Assembly: GCA_017591395.1 (NCBI GenBank) | Contig: WEDG01002824.1 | Coordinates: 1-64,000 of the forward strand | Direction of reading: 5' to 3' | Length of the DNA stretch: 64,000 nt | Source of the DNA: Schistocephalus solidus | Taxonomy: Eukaryota > Platyhelminthes > Cestoda > Diphyllobothriidea > Diphyllobothriidae | In this document: positions 45,291 through 58,224 of the stretch, piece after piece | Layout: each line of letters starts with the position of its first letter | How positions within the stretch are numbered: the first letter of the stretch is position 1 | Translations under genes and position numbers: made by a program | Notes under the pieces: generated by a model | The model's database searches: none | Seen by the model: the letters and a program-made list of their open reading frames with translations, nothing else | What the model was told of the DNA's origin: nothing

Positions 45291-46564
45291 AGAATACTGT
45301 TTCTTTTTTTCGTTGCCATCTCAAGCAAATCTTGACCCAATGTATCGGATGCACCAAAAGCTGTCCAAGTTTGGCAGATGATATTGGTCCATTTATTACC
45401 AGCATCGGATTACCTTCGAGCGTATATTGAGAAGACGGAGCTCTACTGCGATTGAGTATTCATTGTTCGTGTAATCATCTTAACCGGCTTCGACTGTTTA
45501 AATTTGCAACTGGGGGCTCCCTGACCTCTTTCCCCACTTTCATTGAAGGAGTTTTTTTCACTCCTTCTTTCTGAGCTCATAACGTTTTTTTCTTTAAAAT
45601 TGATAATTATTGTTTTAAAGCACAAATCGCCGGCGGATGGTAAAAACTGCTTACTATCCACGACACTATTTCTAAATTCTACTCCATATTTTGCCGTTCC
45701 CACGGAGAGCACCATTGTGCATATTATCAATATTTTACCTGAGTATTAACGCTTAGAATAAAAGTCTTTATTTATTTATTTGGTTGAGCATTCAACAGCG
45801 ATACAACATCCTTTTGTGTAGCCTATGCTGAATGACAATGGAAAAACGGATCAGCGGTTTTGATCTCGCTCTCGAACGAAACAAGTGCCAGCCGTTGTAC
45901 TGAGCTCGGTAGACGTGATGTCTCTTATAGCAAAGGTATCTAGGCTTGCGGACGCTATTTTCGTATAAGTAGTTTATTTTTTTGGAATTTCTGCTGTGAC
46001 CGACATCCTTTTCTCAAGTAAACAACAAGCAGGCTTTTTCCGATTTCTCCCATCCTGCTTCAATTTATGTATCTCATTCTTCCAACCTTAGAATTTTGGA
46101 AGGAAACTTAAATACCCCATACACTTTTCATCCTCGTAGGTCACTCATTAAGGTTACCAGGTTGTTTGTCTGCCTAGTAGGGAGTAAACTAGTAACAGAA
46201 TATCCCTTTTTGCCGTAATTTTTGGTTTTTAGGCTTTTTTGACAGTCGACCATGGTGGGTGTTACCGCGTACTCCGAGGCATTAGTTCTCCCGCCAGAGG
46301 TAGCAGGTGCGAATCACGATTTAGGGACCGCGTTTTTTTCCGGGCAGGTTTGAATTTCAACTGAGGCGCTGGACGTTTTCTGCGCAAATGAATTGTGGAC
46401 ACCTTTGTTTTCCATAACCATTAGAATACTATATATATATATGTATATGCGCCTAGTTTATATATCTTTAATACACAGATGAGTCTGAAAAAATATTCAG
46501 CATTCAAACTCGTCCGAAAAATGTATCGACGCATTCTTTGTTGTGACGTCTCCTGCCGCTGTTG
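45291..46564. other. Nothing recognised
   Basis: It is A/T-rich with a short AT run at 46,430-46,450. Open frames have no recognised similarity. Confidence 0.4.
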
Positions 46565-47399
46565 ATAACGCCAGTTTGATCGTCGAATTCGAGGATGTCC
46601 ACCGTATGCTCCACAGCAGGGTGCTACAAGGACGGTGACTTGCGCTGGATTACAGTGAGAGTAAACTTGCTCTGAATCGACCTCACTCACTGTCCCCCCC
46701 CCCATCTGAGCCCTGTGTCAAGAAGACCGGGGATGGGAGAGGGCGCTGGCCCACGCACTGTGGTTAAACAAAACAAGAACACTAAAGCACAAGGGAGGCG
46801 TTGCTCGGATCCTAACTGAGTGGGCGTGGCATAAAGGCCACATTAAGAAGGAGCCATTGCAGCCTGACTCTCAGTTCGCCAGTCAGCCACTCCGAGTTAT
46901 CCCGTCATTTGGCAACCTTCCAAGCCGCGGCTTTTAGCGCACCGTGATAGTTTTAGGCGTGTCAGGTTGCTTATAGTTGGCAAAATGCACTGAACCTTTG
47001 ACTCTGCACTCTCCGTCACCCGCACAATCAGACCACCGTACGAGCCGGTAAGTTGTCTCATGTGGGAGGGGAGCGCATTGACTGACTGGTCGGCGTACCC
47101 GTTTTCGCGTGCCCCGGCACGAACTGGACCCCATAATGCACACACCATGATTAAAAAAAACATGGGTTAAGAAGGGGCCATCGCCGTTGGACTCACAGTC
47201 CACTGGTCAGCCACTCAACGCACAATACACAGTGGGCTGATGCCGTGGTCTGGTGTAAGCGTCAGTTGGCAGCCTTCCAAGACACGTCTAGGAAACCGTG
47301 ATAGTCTGAACTACGCGATGATGGTGGGGGTGTTGTGTATGTGTCGCTAGAGATAGTGTGCATTGGTTTGGTCTAGATTACGGTGGTTTACCTAGGGTT

Positions 47400-48270
47400 A
47401 TCGTGGAGGCGCATTTGTCTGGGGGAGCCCATGTGGTGTGTGAATGTTCGGAAGAAATGAGGGCAGTGGAGTCGGGCGCGGCGACTTTTTGTCGGGGCCT
47501 CAGGCACGGGTTAGCCAGTCTCCGTGCCATGGATTCTCAAGTGACCCAGCAGCCCGATGCGTGAGATGAAATTGCGGGCACAGTGTGATCGGTAGGGTCT
47601 GGAGGTATGTCGGTCGTGTTAGTGGTGGTTGCAGTAGCGGGGGGTGTGCGTGGGATATCGGTGCGGTCGACACTGCGTTGAATTCCGCTGTCACGTGTAC
47701 GGACGTGACCGAATAGGCCCATGCAGTGAGGGAATGTGCGAGGGCATTGGGGGTAGCCAGCTCTGCCGTGTGTTGGTGATTTACACACTGGTTCATCAAT
47801 CTCTGCGATGGATTCGCAAGTAACCGACCAAGCCTATACGTGAGGTGAATGAGGACAGGTTAGAACCGAGTCCCCATTGCTTGTAGTGGGGGCGATAATG
47901 GTTGTGGACGTATCAGGTGGCGAGTAGTCGGAGGTGGCTCCTTCGGCGGTGGTAATGCGGGAAGTGGTGGTAGGGGTTTCGGGAGGGAGGTGGTGCCAGT
48001 GATGGAGAGTGGCGGGATCTCGAAGGTTTGCTCACCGGTGGGGATGAAGGGTTGTCATCATCGTGGGGTCCGATTACGCAGAAGTTGATGTCGGATTGTT
48101 GCTGCGTGGCTTCCGAAGGTGTCCGACCAGGCCGATTCGGGCATGGCAGGCGCGTTGGTAGTGTGGGCATGTTGGGAGGGCTTGGACGTTGGCGGGGTTG
48201 GTCTGGGGCGCTTGTTACTTTCGGGCCGCACGTTTGGCCTTGGCGGCGGCGATCCGTTTGACATCCTAGA
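47400..48270 (-). pseudogene. Zinc-finger tail of the rearranged RTE
   Basis: Broken finger fragments across several frames: PQCPRTFPHCMGLFGHVRTR, ISSHASGCWVT, and ARMPESAWSDTFG-type remnants of the first finger. The region also encodes the linker words PTHSR/PTHGRAG. It is more decayed than the array at 32.4-33.3 kb. Confidence 0.7.
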
Positions 48271-48479
48271 TTGCTGATCCTGTCCTCCTCCAGGCTGGTG
48301 GGTTTTGGGCGAAGTCCTACCAGTTTCCCGGGTTGATCTGCAGTTGCTTCAGGGAAGTCTTCAGAGTGTCCTTGTAGCGTCGCACTTGACCCCCTTGTCA
48401 ACGAAAAATCGTGGTGACGTCTCCATAGAAGAGTATGTTGGTTAGTCGCTCGTCGTCCATCCCCACGAGGTGGGCGCTC

Positions 48480-49370
48480 CAGCGCAGTTGCAGATGTCTC
48501 GGCCGGGCGTAGATGCTGAGAAGGTCTGTTTGTATGTTTTTTCTGTGTCCGGGATCCTGTATTACCATCTTAACTTCAGTGTTCTGCGGATATTGTTGAG
48601 ATGGAAGTTGTTGAGCTTCCGCGCTTGTTTCTTATACGCCTACCAGGTCTCCTTTCCATATAGCAGCGTTGACAATATTACAGTTTTGCACATCTTTAGC
48701 TTGGTGCTGAGGTTGAGACCATTTAGATTCCTGACGATGTTCTGCATGCATTCGAATGCTTGACAGGCTTTAGCGATCTGGTGGGCGACCTCATTGTCGA
48801 TTTCGGTGCTCTGGGATTGGTTGCTGCCCAGGTAGGTGAAGGTTTCCATGGCTTTCAGTTGAACGCTATTGACACTGATGTGAACTGCTGTCACTGGTGG
48901 TATTAGGTGGAGCTGATGCATGACCACCGTTTTTCTCGTGTTGATGCGCAGTCCGAAGCTGTCACAAGCAGCAGCGAAGAGGTTCATGCTCCTTCGCATA
49001 TCCCCTTCCATCGTTGAATTGCATGCACGGTCGTCAACGAAAATAAGGTCGTGGATGGTTGCTGGGGCAACATACGACTGACAGTGCATCCGCCGTTGGT
49101 TGAGTAGTCGGCCGTCCATCCGGTAGGTGATGAGGATCCCGGGGCGTTCTTCACGGTAGGCGTCCGTTAGCATGGCAGAGAACGCGAGACTGAAGAGCGT
49201 AGGTGCAAGGACACAGCCCTGCTTCATGCCGTTGACCACTGTAAATTTTTTGGATACTTTCTCATTGTCAGTACCGCGCGCCATCATCCCGTCGTGAACC
49301 TGACGAACAAATGCGTGAAACGTGCAGGACAGCCGAACTTCCGCATGGTTTTCCACGGTCCGTTGCGATT
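48480..49370 (-). pseudogene. RT C-terminal half of the rearranged RTE
   Basis: A 238-codon open frame (48,640-49,356) reads [46 protein letters not shown] (palm box with Ala to Val), and [38 protein letters not shown]. It starts right after the chimeric block that splits motif A. Confidence 0.85.
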
Positions 49371-49655
49371 CAGTGTCTCGACCGGGGGTGCAACCAGGTC
49401 ACCCTTTGCCGCATTCCGAGGCGGATTAGCGGTAGATACTGCAGTTGGTGTGCGACGAAGTTTATATTAGTAGTGGCGCGATGATGATGGATAGCTCATT
49501 GACTTTCCGGCGGGAATCTTTGTTCCAGGTGGCTGTTGAGTCGATTAAGGAGAGCGGGAGCGAAGATTTTCCCTGTGACATTTACTTATTTATTTATTGC
49601 CAGTTTACAGGCAATTTCAAAAGTGATATGCAGTGAAAAAAATCTGCTGATCGTT
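49371..49655 (-). repeat. Chimeric block P1 splitting RT motif A
   Basis: The minus strand reads an A/T-rich tail-like start, then KIFAPALLNRLNSHLEQRF (an RT segment that normally precedes motif A), then [13 protein letters not shown] (end of the endonuclease). It then switches to RT at NRNGPW. Its partner P2 lies at 52,371-52,655. The flank before it is TFVELT, where TKAFDTV is expected. Confidence 0.7.
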
Positions 49656-49856
49656 CGTCAGTTCCACGAAGGTAATATAGAAGTGAGTCCGCATCTCCTG
49701 GCACTTTTCTTGCAGCTGGCGCGCGCCAAAGATCATGTTGATTGTTCCTCGGTGTCGCCGGAAGCCACATTGGCTTTCCGGAAGCAGTCCTTGCTCCCGG
49801 TGAGCTTTCAGGCGATTTAGGAGAATGCATGAAGATCTTGCCGGGTATTTTTCAGC

Positions 49857-52096
49857 AAAGAGCTGCCTCTGTGGTTGTCGTGGAGTTGACGGTTCCCCTT
49901 CTTCTTGTAGAGGTGGACAATGGTGGCGTCTTTAAAATCATGAGGGACTTGTCCTTGTTGCCACATCTCCTGGAATAGCACCGTGAGCCGGTTCACCAGT
50001 TGGGGTCCGCAATGCTTATAAATTTCAAGAGGGATCGCGTCTGAGCCAGGTGCTTTCCCGCTGGAGAGTTACTGCATGGCTCTGATGGTTTCTTGGAGAA
50101 AGGGCAGGAGTTCAACGGTGGCGTGGATTTTCACTTTAGGAATTCGATCGATGGTGGTGTCGGAGGTGATCGAGGGCTGGTTGAGAACGCTTTGAAAATC
50201 TTCCACCTATCGTGTCGGGATTTGAGTCTTCGCTGTTAGCAGCGTCTTTCTGTCGGTATTGAGAATAGGGGCGGCGCCTTTGGCGGGAGGTCAGTAGACA
50301 GACTTTGTGGCAGCAAAGAAGTTCTTCCATTCATTTCGGTCCGCGTTCCCTTGTATTTCCTCGGCTTTGTGGGTCATCCAGGCATCCTGAATCTCCCACA
50401 GCCGTTTTTGTTCAAGGCGGCGACTTCTGCAGAAGGTTTTCTTGTTTGCAGCGGTAGGTCGATTTACGTAGGTTTGGTGCAACTTGCTCTTCTCCATGCG
50501 CAGAGCTTTGATGGCTGCGTCGTTGTCATTGAACCAGTCTTGGTGCTGACGGCGTGCACGGCCGAGGATATCCAGGTCTTTGGATTGGACGGTGTTTTTC
50601 AGCAATGAGATGCCTCTGTGGTTGTCGTGGAGTTGGCGGTTCCCCTTCTTCTTGTAGAGGTGGACAATGGTGGCGTCTTTGAAATCATGAGGGACTTGTC
50701 CTTGTTGCCACATCTCCTGGAATAGCACCGTGAGCCGGTTCACCAGTTGGGGTCCGCAATGCTTATAAATTTCAAGAGGATCGCGTCTGAGCCAGGTGCT
50801 TTCCCGCTGGAGAGTTACTGCATGGCTCTGATGGTTTCTTGGAGAAAGGGCAGGAGTTCAACGGTGGCGTGGATTTTCACTTTAGGAATTCGATCGATGG
50901 TGGTGTCGGAGGTGATCGAGGGCTGGTTGAGAACGCTTTGAAAATCTTCCACCTATCGTGTCGGGATTTGAGTCTTCGCTGTTAGCAGCGTCTTTCTGTC
51001 GGTATTGAGAATAGGGGCGGCGCCTGTGGCGGGAGGTCCGTAGACAGCCTTTGTGGCAGCGAAGAAGTTCTTCCATTCATTTCGGTCCGCGTTCCCTTGT
51101 ATTTCCTCGGCTTTGTGGGTCATCCAGGCATCCTGAATCTCCCACAGCCGTTTTTGTTCAAGGCGGCGACTTCTGCAGAAGGTTTTCTTGTTTGCAGCGG
51201 TAGGTCGATTTACGTAGGTTTGGTGCAACTGGCTCTTCTCCATGCGCAGAGCTTTGATGGCTGCGTCGTTGTCATTGAACCAGTCTTGGTGCTGACGGCG
51301 TGCACGGCCGAGGATATCCAGGTCTGTGGATTGGACGGTGTTTTTCAGCAATGAGATGCCTCTGTGGTTGTCGTGGAGTTGGCGGTTCCCCTTCTTCTTG
51401 TAGAGGTGGACAATGGTGGCGTCTTTGAAATCATGAGGGACTTGTCCTTGTTGCCACATCTCCTGGAATAGCACCGTGAGCCGGTTCACCAGTTGGGGTC
51501 CGCAATGCTTATAAATTTCAAGAGGGATCGCGTCTGAGCCAGGTGCTTTCCCGCTGGAGAGTTACTGCATGGCTCTGATGGTTTCTTGGAGAAAGGGCAG
51601 GAGTTCAACGGTGGCGTGGATTTTCACTTTAGGAATTCGATCGATGGTGGTGTCGGAGGTGATCGAGGGCTGGTTGAGAACGCTTTGAAAATCTTCCACC
51701 TATCGTGTCGGGATTCGAGTCTTCTCTGTTAGCAGCGTCTTTCTGTTGGTATTGAGAATAGGGGCGGCGCCTGTGGCGGGAGGTCCGTAGACAGCCTTTG
51801 TGGCAGCGAAGAAGTTCTTCCATTCATTTCGGTCCGCGTTCCCTTGTATTTCCTCGGCTTTGTGGGTCATCCAGGCATCTTGCATCTCCCAAAGCCGTTT
51901 TTGTACAAGGCGGTGACTTCTGCAGAAGGTTTTCTTGTTTGCAGCGGTAGGTCGATTTACGTAGGTTTGGTGCAACTGGCTCTTCTCCATGCGCAGAGCT
52001 TTGATGGCTGCGTCGTTGTCATTGAACCAGTCTTGGTGCTGACGGCGTGCACGGCCGAGGATATCCAGGGCTGTGGATTGGACGGTGTTTTTCAGC
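49857..52096 (-). repeat. 747-bp tandem triplication within RTE ORF2
   Basis: Units 49,857-50,603 (747), 50,604-51,349 (746) and 51,350-52,096 (747) are nearly identical, differing at a handful of bases. Each encodes the segment from NTVQS(T/K)DLDILGRARRQH through NADRNEWKNFFAATK to GNRQLHDNHRGISLL. TTTTTCAGC sits at both outer ends and both junctions. The one-base-short unit has a deletion near 50,780. Confidence 0.95.
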
Positions 52097-52370
52097 TGGC
52101 AATAGCCGTCCTCCACAGAGGGGTCCGCGTCGGCGACTGGAAGGTTGGCTAGCCGATTGGCCAATGAGATGATGAGCAGGCACATTCAACAAAACAGTAT
52201 TCAACTTACCCCGTGGTCGCTTACCTTGGGGTCTCCTGCGGGGGTGTAGACGGAGCCTCATCTTGGAGATGACGAGGAGGTGATCCGTTCATCCGTCGGC
52301 ACCGGGGATCGCCTTTTTCACCAGCACACCCTGTTGATATCGCCTCCGGACGAGGATATAATCCAAAAGG

Positions 52371-52655
52371 TTTTAGTGTCTCGACCGGGCGTGCAACCAG
52401 GTCACACTTTGCCACATCCAGAGGTGGAGTAACTGTAGATCCTGCAGCTGACATATGGCGAAGATTATATAAGTGGTGGCACGATGACGACGGATAGCTT
52501 ATTGATTTTCCGGAGGGAGTCTTTGTTCCATGTGGCTGTTGAGGCGATGAAGGAGAACGGGGGCGAAGATTTTTCTTGCGACATTTATTTAGTTATTTAT
52601 TTCCAGTTTACAGGCAAGTTCAAAAGCGATATGCAGTGAAAAAAACTCCTGATCA
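52371..52655 (-). repeat. Chimeric block P2 at the truncated 5' end
   Basis: Same structure as P1: A/T-rich start, KIFAPVLLHRLNSHMEQRL, then VTWLHARSRH. Here it continues in place into the endonuclease (NLLDYILVRRR). P2 therefore shows the original chimeric junction; P1 looks like a copy of it. Confidence 0.65.
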
Positions 52656-53289
52656 TTATTTCAAGTGTTTTCAGGAGAAAAACCTGCTGCTCATTGAACG
52701 ATGAAAGTTCGGCAAGGTTAAGGGTTGACACAGGTACACGGTGTGGTCCGTCTCCCTTCAGTGTTATGGATCCGGTATTCTGCACCAGCTAAAGGTGTGT
52801 CGGCGAACGGTTGCTCACTGTTGATTGAGGAATAAGCCGATTATGGACTGAAGAGCCAGCCTGGCAGAGGATTCAGAGTCCATGAACGCCTTCAGAACGG
52901 AAAGGAGATTCGACTGTGTTGACACCAAAAATTCGTGCAATGTGTACTGGATGTAGAAAACTAGTGACGTGTATCTTTGTTGACTTTTGATACTTTAACT
53001 AAAAAAACTTGTGGTATCTTTCTGTGCGTGCCAGATGAAGAAATATAAAGACATCTCAATATCTTCTGTGCCGAAAGTAATCGAGGTGCCTCTAGGTAGA
53101 AAGGGCGTTAAAGGTACGACTGTTAAAATTTTTACCAGTAAAAATAGTCCCTTCTGTAATCTGCGAAGCCACAACGGGTTGAGGTTAATAAGCTCACAGC
53201 GTTTTCGGTAGGAAAGGTTTCAATTTTATGAAGAAAAACTCTTGGTAAAAAAATACTGGACTGATTCTATCTTCGTCCGTTCACTAGCG
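52656..53289. other. Nothing recognised
   Basis: No similarity was identified. Confidence 0.35.
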
Positions 53290-54960
53290 TGCAGAAGGCT
53301 AAATATAAACGAACAGTATTTCAGACCAGGTCAAACGTATATTTTATAAATGCTGGTTCTAACATAGATGGTTTTAAAATTTCTGAGAATAAACCCTGTA
53401 GTTCAGCGTGCTTTAGAGACAAGCAGGGCGCTGTGCTCTGACAGATTAAGGCCACTTGAATATGATATACCCAGATCCTGAACACATTTAGGTCGTGACC
53501 GTCATTCCTTAGCTGGAGCTGATGGTTGTCACCAAAAAAAAACAGAACGAAACAATTGTGCAAAGAAAGCGAACGGCACCATATGCGACACCACTGAACG
53601 AAGACGTGAGGATCCTTTTATAAGAGTTCAAGCATGATATTGCGATCGGCCGGTGTATATCGATAGGCAACTTTAAATCCTCAGCGTATATAAGGGGCCT
53701 ACCATACTGAAAACAATCAGGAACATCGTTGACAAAGAGGCAAAATAGAAGGGGGCCGAGCACGCTGCCCTGAATAACTCCGCTCCTTACATGCGTGGGG
53801 TTAGATATAACATTGGAAATCTTAACACTTGTGTGCGTGATTCCAAATAGGATGGTATAGAAGCTTGTCACCTATGCCAAAGGAGACAAGTGTCAGCAGG
53901 ATGAGACCATGGTCAACATGATCAAAAGACGTAATTAAATCGAAATAAACTATGTAATGTGCAAAACCTCTCTCTCTAGATTGTAGCACATGATCGAAAA
54001 AAGCGATCTGGCAGGTGTTACAATATCTTTTTGTCAAGGAACCCATGCCGAGCCGAAATAAGTTGGTAATTCTCTGTTAGGTGACGCATCATCTCGTCTT
54101 TGACCAAGGCCTCTAAGACCTTCCAGGCCTAAAGTCGTCAAGTGACGTAGATCGGCCGTTTTTGGGTATAGACAGACTGTGCGATTCCTTCCATAAAATA
54201 GGGAAGGTTTCTATTTTCAAGAGGAAGTTTCAATACGTTGCACAAAAGGGACGAAATTTTATCGTTTGCATCAGCCTTTCCATTTGACAGGGACGCCATC
54301 TGGTTCAGGACTGTAAGATTGACGAAAACGCCGAATGGCTACGGTCACGTCCCAGAGGGTAAAAGTTACATTTTGAGGAGGCTACCGTTCAAAACCCGGA
54401 TGGTCAGAAAGGGAGAGACAGAAGGTTCACTCGAAAATCTGGACAAGAAAACATTAAAGCTATCAGCCGTCAACTTAGCGTCAACTGTGGGTTTCCTAAG
54501 GCAACTCAAATTATGGGGTGACACGTTTTTCTCTGCGCTTTCACTGTGCGCGAAAACAGTTTCGCAATACGTAATGAAGGTTTTTCGGCAAAGTTGACCT
54601 CATCACCTAGTAGTTTTTCCAGACAGCTTCTTAGCTTATTCAAAGATTAGTTGGATCGAGGGCAGGACGAAAGTGTCATTTTGTAAATGAAAATGACGTG
54701 AGAGTCTAGACAGTCTACGGTGGAAAGATAATGGGAGGTAGACTTCATCCTTGAAATGAATTATTTTCTTACATGGAACAAAACGAGAAATGAGGGGAAC
54801 TATTACTTCGTATAATTTATCAGTAAGAACATTTACATCCAAACATAGAAAGTTTGTCGAATCGTGGGAATTAAAATGTTTCAGTAATTCCCCCATGTTC
54901 ACTGATCGGAAATCACGGAAAAGCTATATTTTTTTCAAAACGTTTTGTTTGAGCTATTAG
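53290..54960 (-). mobile_element. Different LINE family, RT remnant
   Basis: The minus strand reads PLISRFVPCKKIIHFKDEVY (pre-RT linker), LEALVKDEMMRHLTENYQLI then SARHGFL, HYIVYFDLITSFDHVDHGLI (motif A), SGVIQGSVLGPLLFCLFVND (motif B), and YAEDLKL (motif C, second Asp position disturbed). Spread over all frames with stops. The wording differs from the CR1-like copies A and B, so this is another family. Confidence 0.75.
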
Positions 54961-55474
54961 TAAGTCGAAAAAGGCGACCAAAGCCTGCTCCCAGTCTCCT
55001 GACCCAAAAATTGTTATCTTCGTCAGCATATGCCTATTTAAGTCGAAAATATGTAAAGGAGTCGGATACCGGAGTTTTTTGTGAAATATCTGTGGATATT
55101 TTCAATTTTTAAACGGATAGATTTGTTCGTTGAACCGAAGAAACGTCACCAAAATTCAAAAATAGGAAGCACAAACATCCAATGAAGTTCTAATTTAACT
55201 TCAGGATGGTAAAAATTATAAGAAATAAAGCCAAAAATCTGAGCAGCTTTTGCCGTATTTGATCGGCGTGAGGCGAAAGATCGAATATATTGACGAAGGA
55301 ACATTCAGTCATAGCACAACCTTTAAAAAAAAACAGGTTGCGGTATCCTTACAGGCCCAAAAGACATGTAACGACACTTCAAAGGTGATAATTCCATTAG
55401 CCATGTTGACCTCCTTGCCAAAAGAGCGTCTGAGTCCGAATAAATTTGATCTCGGCATCGTTTGTCCATAGAGT
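54961..55474. other. Nothing recognised
   Basis: It is A/T-rich and separates two antisense LINEs. Confidence 0.35.
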
Positions 55475-55639
55475 TAGAAGTTCTAGAATTTCAGGCAGCA
55501 ATCCAATCCCTTCACGATGCGGAATAAATAGGTTTATTGATTCGGCACTGCTTGGGCGCCGTCAAATGTCTGCAGGAGATGTATGCGCATTTGGCTGACT
55601 CGAGAAAAAGATTAAAATTTGCTAGGCAAATCGTGTATG

Positions 55640-56760
55640 GCAAGGAGCTTTGATTCCTAACCATTTTGTTGACTATCATTTGTACTCTTTTGAGGCAGTT
55701 CTAATCGTGAACTGTCCAGGGTCTCCAGGCGTGTGCAGCATATTCCAAATTTGGTCTAACGAATGCTCCAAACATTTTAGCGAACAGATCTTCATCGAGA
55801 TTCAACAAGTTTCGTCTGATGGCTTGCAACACAGCCATTGTGCTCTTCGCCACTTTCAAGTGGTGAGGGGATGGTTTTAAGGTGGTTTTCATGAGCACAC
55901 CAAAGTCTTTTTTGGTTTCCACGTCTTAAAAGGATTTACCGTTGAGAAAGTAGCTTCTACTGTCGGTAGATCCGGATGGGTTGCCTAAACGTAGTATTGT
56001 ACACTTATTGGCTTTGAACCGCAAAAGCAAATGAAGTGACCACTCCTCCAACCAAGGGAAGTTAATCTGTAGATTATCTTCGTCAGAATGGCTCTGGATT
56101 ACACTCCGGACATTCCCGTCGGCAGCAAATACTTCACAGTACAGCTCCCTGACACAATCGTCCATGTATATTAGGAAGATTAATGGTCCTAGTACTGAAC
56201 ACTGAGGAACTCCGATCTCGACCACAGTAGAACTTGAACTCTCTTGGCAGATGCACACAACCTGGCGCCGGACCACGAGGAAGTTTTCGATCCACTTGAG
56301 AAGGTTACCTCTGATTCCAATTCCTTCTGGCTTGCATAACAGTCTCTGGTGCTGCACAGTGTCGAAGGCCTTTTGAAAGTCAATGAAGGCGATGTGAACT
56401 GCATGTCTATCTTCAATTGCTTGGGTCCAGTTCTGGGGAGATTGCAGCAAATTTGTCGTGCATGATCTTCCTTTCCGGAACCCGCATTGACAGTTTGATA
56501 CCAAACTATAAGTCTCCAGGAATTGTCCCAATTTGCTCTTGAGGATCCTTTCCATAACCTTGCTGAGGATGCATGTCAAGCTTATGGGCTTACCGCAGAC
56601 ACCCGGCTACCACTTTTGTATAAGGGAGTTATATGCGCCAGCTTCCATTCTCTTCGGACCACATCATTTGAGAATAGTATGTGGCTGATGCTTGCAATCG
56701 GCAGGATATCCGCTGACGGACGAAAGAACCTTGTGACTTTTGTGTAGACTGATTGGTAGA
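55640..56760 (-). pseudogene. Copy B reverse transcriptase
   Basis: A 217-codon frame (55,926-56,579) reads CQCGFRKGRSCTTNL, AFIDFQKAFDTVQHQRL, VPQCSVLGPLIFLIYMDD, then VFAADGN where FADD is expected, so the second palm motif is lost. A second frame (55,701-55,922) continues with KDFGVLMKTTLKPSPHHLKV and VRPNLEYAAHAWRPWTVHD. Confidence 0.88.
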
Positions 56761-57299
56761 ACTATGAAAAGTCCTCGGCTTTGTCTTTATTTTTAGAAAT
56801 TTAAACGCCCATGGCAGTCATAATCATCGGGATTTGATGCTTATGCCTTGTGAATCTGCAGATGTAACTGTAGTCTAACTTCAAATTCTGCGTCGCATTT
56901 CGCAGCAAAGTCTTTTCGAATCCTCATCAAGTTTTAATAATAAGGCTTCTCAGTTTGTTTCTCTGTGTTTTATACTTGTTAAAATATGCGATTTGATTAG
57001 ACTAGCAGTATTTTCTCAAAAATTTGTGCTTCCTGTTTATTTCCCTGTTAAGTTTAATTTCAAGCCGCCCAGGATGTTGGCTCTGATGGACAATCGTTAG
57101 TATGCAGTGGTTATCCATGATTTGTTGAAGAGCATTCCAGAAGAACTCCCAATCTTCGTTCACAATGCCCAAAATCATCGAGGTTCAGTTGAGGTTGGTT
57201 AAATATTTTCGCATCTCATGAAAATTTCCTCGTCAAAAATTACACAGTTTTTCGTCTAAAGCGGTGCAAAACGCAGAAAAAGGATTTATCACACATGAA

Positions 57300-58010
57300 G
57301 CACCACGTGATCAATTCAAGCGAGCGGAGGCATGGAAATAATCTCGTCAATGCTGCCTGATGTTTTCGTTAAAACCAGGTCGAGACAGTTAGCCCTTTGT
57401 CCTTCACGTGTTCTGTTTGGGAAAAGGACATGTTTGTGGAGTGCCTTTATGTTCTTTTGCAGAAAAACATATTCTAAAGTCGATTTTGGGCATGATGATT
57501 GAAAAGTTCTCCAGTTAATTCCTGGTGCGTTGAAGTAACCCATAATCATGGCATAAGGTTAAGTGGAAACATTTTTCTGCGACTTGGACTATCCTAGATG
57601 GCCGACAGACAGTGAGAACATCAACACTTGGAGATCCAAGAGCCTTTATGGTCAACCATATGGCTTCCTTGCTGCACGCAAACCTGCTCGTCTTGTCGGA
57701 CTTTATTAGCACTTCTTTCATATACACGATTCTTCCAATGCCCTGTCGGTTTTCTCTTTCCTCCGATATATTTGGGATCCAGAAAATGTTATTTTGCTAT
57801 CTCAATTACTGCCTGACAACCAGGTTTCGTTACCGCTATCACCTGCGGAGATACTTTGGCCAGGCAAATTATTAACTCGTCGAGTTTTGATAAAAAGCTT
57901 TGTGTATTTGTGTACAAGCACTTCAATGTTGGGCCCGCCAAACTTCCAGTTGCGTTTGTCAATTTTATGGGCCTTAGTGCGTCTCCTCTGGCGTCAATCT
58001 GGGAATTACT
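57300..58010 (-). pseudogene. Copy B endonuclease
   Basis: Motifs: LKCLYTNTQSFLSKLDEL, VIAVTETWLSG, FACSKEAIWLTIKALGSP, IMGYFNAPGINW (catalytic Asp changed to Tyr), and CLDLVLTKTSGSIDEI. Frameshifts separate them. Confidence 0.85.
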
Positions 58011-58224
58011 GACTTAATTCCGTTATATCTTTGGGCAATTGGTTGCTTGATGGTGGCTGCCATCGTGCTTAATGCAAGTGTTTGGTTCAATGTATACAGA
58101 GGAGCTGCCCTTTTTCAGTTCAGTGTATTTGATGGAAATGGCTTACGCATTTGTACTGCCTATTTTTAACAACAAAATCGCAAAAATTTGAAGCAATATA
58201 AAGAAGTTACAAAGTTTACGTCAG

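Larger units (their letters stand above)
46565..52655 (-). mobile_element. Rearranged zinc-finger RTE copy
   Basis: Minus-strand order: a chimeric RT/endonuclease block (52,655-52,371), endonuclease C-terminus, a linker/RT-N-terminal segment present three times (52,096-49,857), RT through the start of motif A, a second chimeric block (49,655-49,371), RT from [14 protein letters not shown] to the tail (49,370-48,480), fingers (48,270-47,400) and 3' UTR (47,330-46,565). Same family as 31,535-36,382. The scrambling and the loss of FADD (now FVDD) make it inactive. Confidence 0.8.
55475..58130 (-). mobile_element. CR1-like LINE copy B, 3' segment
   Basis: It is homologous to copy A from about 3,080 to 5,975. 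Minus-strand order: ORF1 end and intergenic region, endonuclease, linker, RT. The match stops abruptly at 55,475 inside the RT tail, so the 3' end and tail are missing. A roughly 40-bp insertion relative to copy A lies near 55,520-55,565. Confidence 0.85.

Noticed and set aside
49857..52096. A satellite or CRISPR-like array
   Set aside because: Units are 747 bp of RT coding sequence with no spacers; it is a tandem duplication within one element.
49371..52655. P1 and P2 as long terminal repeats of an LTR element
   Set aside because: They contain RT and endonuclease coding pieces, lack TG...CA ends, and flank RTE sequence in continuous order.
54238..54597. A 119-codon plus-strand gene
   Set aside because: It lies antisense to LINE RT remnants read on the minus strand (53,290-54,960) and matches nothing recognised.
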